64,000 nt of DNA from contig NC_088302.1 of assembly GCF_032854445.1 (NCBI RefSeq), forward strand, positions 5,265,338 through 5,329,337. Direction: 5' to 3'. Numbering within the stretch: position 1 is the first letter of the stretch; the number at the start of each line of letters is the position of its first letter. The notes under the pieces were generated by a model. It did not search any database. It saw only the letters and a program-made list of their open reading frames with translations, and had not been told where the DNA came from. Made by a program: the position numbers and the translations under genes. Below, piece by piece: positions 37,852 through 64,000 of the stretch. The DNA comes from Liolophura sinensis (Eukaryota > Mollusca > Polyplacophora > Chitonida > Chitonidae).

Positions 37852-37884
37852 TTGAATTCCCCGCGAGGTATAAACCAGCCAATC
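37852..37884 (-). promoter_or_regulatory. putative cyclin A promoter: CCAAT box and CDE/CHR-like pair
   Basis: On the minus strand ATTGG (inverted CCAAT at 37879-37883) lies upstream of TCGCGGGG (37859-37866), followed directly by AATTCAA. Vertebrate cyclin A promoters carry CCAAT boxes upstream of a cell-cycle-dependent element TCGCGGG and a nearby CHR (TTGAA). Here the TTGAA lies on the opposite strand. The similarity may be by chance. Confidence 0.4.
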
Positions 37885-40800
37885 AAATCGCGCGGTTCAC
37901 TCGTTGCCGATAAACATGTTAAATAACGAGGCTACGCAGAACTCTCTTAGCAGAGGTTTTAACATAACAATAACGTAGGAGAAGTCTCGATGCCCGTGCT
38001 ACGTGCTTTGCGTGCTGTTCGTGTATATTTCCGTGACCACGTGGGTGTGTTAGCAAGGGATTTCTCACATGTCAGTTTCACCTGTTTGAAACGTAACCAA
38101 CCTAGTTTTATGTGATAGCGTGTCACTGGCGTTGTCGTTCCTCTATTCAGCTCGTATTTTTTTTATGTTTTTTTTTTTTCACAATGAGTATTCATACTTA
38201 GTACTCTCCGAATTATGTATCGCGACAGTAGTGTTGAAAGTCGCTAAATATACAGCTTAGTGAATCACATAGTGGAACTTGTAGTGCTATTGGGCCTACA
38301 GTATATACCAAGCTTATTTGCTAAGCTGTAGGCCTATGGTGTTAATATGGCCTGTAGATGCCAAAAGCATATGGTGACGTTAAAATCTCCATATCCGTTT
38401 GGAATGAACGTCATTCTCCACTCTCGGGCTTGTCCGATAAATAAGTAAAGATGTATAATTTATCCACAATTCACTTTTTTGTGTGTACGCTGAGTCGTAC
38501 ATTAATTAGGGCCTATACATGTACATGTACGTACATGATGAAATATACTGATGTGTGTTTATTAATTTCATGGTCATTCACCTTGATAAACGGGGTCGAC
38601 TATAGTAGGTCTGCGTTTTTGTTGAAGACGTTAGACCTAACCTACATTCTCTCTGCCATTGGTATGGTAGGAAAGCTGTGATTTTAAACTACCGTCTGTG
38701 TTTGTTATGTGACTTCGGATGTCCTTTTGACTGACTAGTAAATTCCTTATCCGTAGTAGATCCACTACTTGACGTTTTATTGTCGCGATAAAATTGAAAT
38801 ATTGTTGAAAGCGACGTTAAAACTTTCACTCACTCACTCACCTAACCTACATAAATTATCGAGCGGAACATTTCGTAACTCAATACATTTCACGTCCGAG
38901 ATTTTACTTGTGAGTATAGGCCAGTTGGCCTACATATCCATTTTAACTATTGAAAACATGTACATGTATAGGCCTACATCCTAGAATTTATACGTTTAGA
39001 CAAGCATTGCGTTTCAAGTAAGTTATTCTAGCTGTTGACGGGCATGCTTTATCTACCGATTTTGGTCGGTGCGGGCAAGCAGGTGCATGAGAATTTCCAA
39101 CTCCAATTCAACTGCCCCAGTATCTGTTACGTAATGGTCATTCACGTATCGGCGCACTGGCATTGACCTCGTTCTGCTCATCCGTGGCGTAATTAGCATT
39201 TGCATGACTAAGAACAGGTTTGTACTTGTGAAATGGTCTGAACATTTGCCAGTACTGGAACGCATGAACATTTGGCCCAAACGATTGTGAACTGCATCAT
39301 TTCTTTCCTATGCGCATTCGGCCCCTACAGGGCCTACGTACGTACTTCTAAACTGCATACGTGGTAGGCCTACCACATAAAAATTCTCGGACTGAACATG
39401 AATAGGCCCTGTTAATGGGAATATATCTGATATAGGCCTAGGCGTAAAAAGACTGTCTTCAAAACAGAAAGAATATAACAAGCGGTCGAGGGTCGGATGG
39501 TTGTTAGTATATAGACCCCTGTATGTACAGGCCACCTAACTTTAGAAATAAAACTTCATAGTGGCTTAAATTGTATATAACTCCTGATCAATCGACAATA
39601 TAAAAATATAGCTGAAAGGGAAAAAGTAACAGAAAACGAACGAATGTTTTGTTGTTTTTGTTCTTTAATGACGGGAGTTGTATGAAAACACCATCTCGAC
39701 CTCTTGACACCATTTTCACTGTTGATGGGTTACAGCATTTTTTTAGTGCGCATAAATATTGATATGAGATGACTGACTGCTGCATATATAATCTTAAGTT
39801 TTGCCTTTCACATTTTCCTTCTTCTTCACATTTTTTTCATTGGCGTTTTCATTTCCTTCAGATTAAACCTGTCGAGAAACGCAACGGACATAATGTGTGT
39901 ATTGGATATCGTTAGGTTTTGTATACCGGTAATATGTTGGCTTATTCAGGTCACTTCGGAAGTTTCGACGATCTGGAAAATGCCTATCACAAGCGACATG
40001 CAGGGGACAGTTGACAGTAGCCCCTCCATATTACATAACCCATCTTTATTTGACTGTCGGCCGAATATAAGCTAGCTTGGGTTACGTGTGAAGTGGATTA
40101 CCATCTGTCACCCAGTGAGAATGACTCGCTTAGAATGCTGGCACAGCTTGGAGGCTATTTAAGTCTAGCACCCAGTTCGTAGACGACGGGGGAGAGCGCC
40201 AAATTGACCGACAGCGCGGTTTATATGCGGGAACTAGCTCTATCCTCCAGCCCATTGATCCCAGCTAGTATGACTGTTCCTTCTGAGATCAGCGTCTGGC
40301 CGAAGACGGCTGGTTGATTGATTGGTCTTCAGGAACGTCTTTGATCACTAATGAGGCAGCTCTGAATGAAGGATTTAATTGACCCGAAAAGTTCGCCTGA
40401 CGGTTCCATTGAAGTTGTGCAGAAGTGGTGTGAAATCGTGCGCCGCCACGGTATAAGGATTCGTGCTTCCTGGATACAGCATTCGGTTTCTTGCGACCAT
40501 AAGGGCCACATGTACAGTTATCTCGCAGATTCGAACCCGAGTACGTGGAATCTTTAATATGCCGAACAGGGCCAACTATATATTTACCAATTCTGCCTGG
40601 CAGATTGTCTCAGTTTCTAAATGGAACGTATATATGCTTGGGGTTTTACGGCATACTTAGCAATTTTTCAGTCGTTTGATAACTAGGAATCATTGCATGT
40701 CTCTACGGTGCAGGTGGCAGGCGAGTAAATGCCGCCAAAATTAAGGGTTGCCGACACTGAAGTAAACGTATCACGCCGAAGACACTAGACAAGACACCGA

Positions 40801-42639
40801 CACCCAGTGGTATGACCACGCCAACCAATCACGTTTCCTCTAACCCAGAGTGTGTTCAGTGTCATGCGAGAAGTGTTTGGTATAACCCGAACCGGGCTTT
40901 CTCCCGGACTTCGCGGTTCTAAATAGTAACCTACCGCTTGCTGCTTTAGACACTGTGTTGCTCGAAAACGCAACATTGTATCTTCGTTGTTCATCCATGC
41001 ACGGTTGTGTAACCCTCGATAGGTACCTGCAGCTCAAAGGTCCGCTGAGCAAGTTAAGGTAGATGTATAGTTGCAAACTTGCGCATGCTGGTCGTAAATT
41101 GTACAATGAGCAACGCAAGCACAGCTTCTCCAACTCCGCAAGCATGTGGTCTTCATGTACACAATGATTTACACAAATCTGGTCACATGCACACCAACTG
41201 TAGTGGGTTTTTTTGTGTACTGTACACCAAATCAAACCAGTTCTCTTCCAAGCAATTTATTTCTGAATTTTGAAACCATAACAAAACAACTTCATGTGTC
41301 TGGCTCTATTACAGACACGTCACACAAAAATTTATCACACGTTTGGAAATTATCACTAACACTGCAACAGCATCCTTATATCTTAAGCAGGTACACCAAT
41401 GAGCATGATCTCAACAACAACATGGGTACGGTAGCACCGAATTGCAACCTTAGACACAGTAACAAGTGCAATATCTAGTAAATGCTTCCATTTTAGCCAT
41501 TGCAGCCAGTGATTATGGAATGAAAACAAATAAAATCTGTAAACATCTACTGAACATTCGGTCAATCTTACATGTACATACATCAAGGCCATTCTATCAT
41601 ACTGGGACAACTTTGAATATACAGCCCATGTACACAGCTGGGATATACATGTACTATAGATTAGATCTAAGTCTATAGATTACAAGCATATCCACTCTAT
41701 TATTCTATGCATATTTTCATAAAGTATATATACTGGAATTTTCAGAGCGTGTAACTGATTGTGACAACCAGTATCTGATTTTACAAGTTGATTGTGACAA
41801 CCAGTAACTGATTTTACAAGTGAAGTCTGATGCTGTACACAGGAGATCTGAGATCTTCAATCACGCACAAGTCTCTTGTTAATAAGAGATGTATAAAAAT
41901 CAAAAATATCAAAATTATAACATTCAACATAAATAGTAATTACTGAAATAATTATTCAATGTCATGACAGTTAGAAAATTGCTTTCTTGAAATTGGCACT
42001 AGCATACCATTTTTTTCACTCAAAACCTAGATCATAAAGTTCTACCTGCAAAATCAGATAAAATGGTGACCGAGAAAACTGGAATAGAGTAATACGGTTA
42101 TATAAGTACACTCAGATTATGTATTACCATAGCAAATTAAGCGATGTGCCCCCTCACACTTTCCCACACATATATCAAACATTCAATAGAGAACTCTGAG
42201 CTTATGCCTTTATCAAAGGTGTGTACTCTTTTGTTCTCTCTTTTAGAACATCACACTTTTGGTGTGTGCTCAAAAAATTCTTATGTAGTGCCCTAATTCC
42301 ATAAGAGAAACTTTCAGAGCAGTTCATGCACATTTTTAATTTGATTTTGGAGACAAAACTAAAATGGTTGGATTGGCCAGTTTTATGGCTTCACAAGAAG
42401 TATAATTTTATGAGTGTTTCCGCTGCAGTTTGAACAGCTCTGAGTAGCTTCCCAGAGTCTCCCAAAGCGCTATATTACAGAGATGAACAGCAATAATCAT
42501 ACACAATCTTACTGTGAAATGTCCATTATCTTAATCGTATGATAAACTAACACTGGTTCATTTTGTTCGGACTGAGCTGGTGTCCCTACAGTTGTTACAC
42601 TTATGCTGATAAATGATGTCATGCCTCTGCCGGTGTTAC
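37885..42639. other. intergenic region between cyclin A and RAD50
   Basis: No gene was recognised. A SINE B tail piece lies near 38790-38845 (GCGACGTTAAAACTTTCACT, CACTCACTCAC) and a family C fragment at 40628-40830. A 34-bp direct repeat (GATTGTGACAACCAGTATCT) occurs at about 41757 and 41789. A perfect B-box-like GGTTCGAATC on the minus strand near 40530 has no convincing A-box partner. Confidence 0.45.
40628..40830 (-). mobile_element. SINE family C fragment
   Basis: Shares GCTTGGGGTTTTACGGCATA, CAATTTTTCAGTC and CGAAGACACTAGACAAGAC with the copy at 53681-53960. Confidence 0.55.
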
Positions 42640-42729
42640 CTCCTCAGCAGAGTGGTACGCCTTCAGCAGAGTGGTACGTCCTCAGCAGAGTGGTACATCC
42701 TCAGCAGAGTGGTACGTCTTCAGCAGAGC
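42640..42729. repeat. 19-bp tandem repeat directly after the RAD50 stop
   Basis: About five copies of CTCAGCAGAGTGGTACGTC (plus strand), beginning within a few bases of the RAD50 TGA, so they lie in its 3' UTR. Confidence 0.85.
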
Positions 42730-63911
<21,182 letters not shown>

Positions 63912-64000
63912 CTAGGAAAAATAAAATACTTTTATTTGCTGATGTAGAACAAACTGATTCAGAAGGCAAGAAATACATAGTGAATAGTTTGAGATATATT

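Noticed and set aside
40366-40660. Overlapping small open frames with a B-box-like GGTTCGAATC
   Set aside because: There is no A-box at proper spacing, no protein similarity I know of and no splice context; left as unexplained intergenic sequence.

Overview
This is intron-rich, SINE-rich animal DNA. I read it as a lophotrochozoan, most likely a mollusc. The reasons are short exons with GT-AG introns, tRNA-derived SINEs with a long conserved central domain of the type described in molluscs and other invertebrates, an A+T-rich background with many ACATGTA motifs, and protein sequences close to bilaterian orthologues. The species cannot be fixed from sequence alone.

Four spliced protein genes were traced exon by exon, and nearly every junction was checked for reading phase. 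(1) The 5' end of a P4-ATPase flippase of the ATP8A type lies on the minus strand (16708 down to 946); the rest lies left of the window. (2) A complete EXOSC9/RRP45 exosome subunit lies on the plus strand (16949-30232, 14 exons, about 448 aa). (3) A complete cyclin A lies on the minus strand (37635 down to 33797, 9 exons, about 431 aa). (4) The C-terminal half of RAD50, including the zinc hook and the second ATPase lobe, lies on the minus strand (63911 down to 42730, 19 exons); its 5' half lies right of the window.

Layout: ATP8A and EXOSC9 start head to head about 240 bp apart, which suggests a shared promoter with ETS-like and YY1-like sites. EXOSC9 and cyclin A converge tail to tail, the same arrangement as vertebrate EXOSC9-CCNA2. 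RAD50 follows in the same direction as cyclin A. Apart from the shared promoter region there is no sign that the four genes act together: they serve lipid asymmetry, RNA decay, cell-cycle control and DNA repair.

The accessory content is mostly tandem repeats inside introns and several SINE families, some nested. The most unusual feature is that three separate minisatellites (EXOSC9 exons 4 and 8, RAD50 exon ending at 61590) are built from units that straddle an exon/intron border. Each unit carries a copy of the exon end plus its 5' splice site, giving rows of decoy or alternative donors. The EXOSC9 120-bp array stays in the exon frame without a stop for 14 units. A fourth array in RAD50 (55.65-58.27 kb) has acceptor-like and donor-like sites in each unit and a 1.23-kb higher-order duplication. 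RAD50 also has an apparent one-base insertion in the exon at 48152-48238. A decayed Penelope-like retroelement lies in an ATP8A intron.
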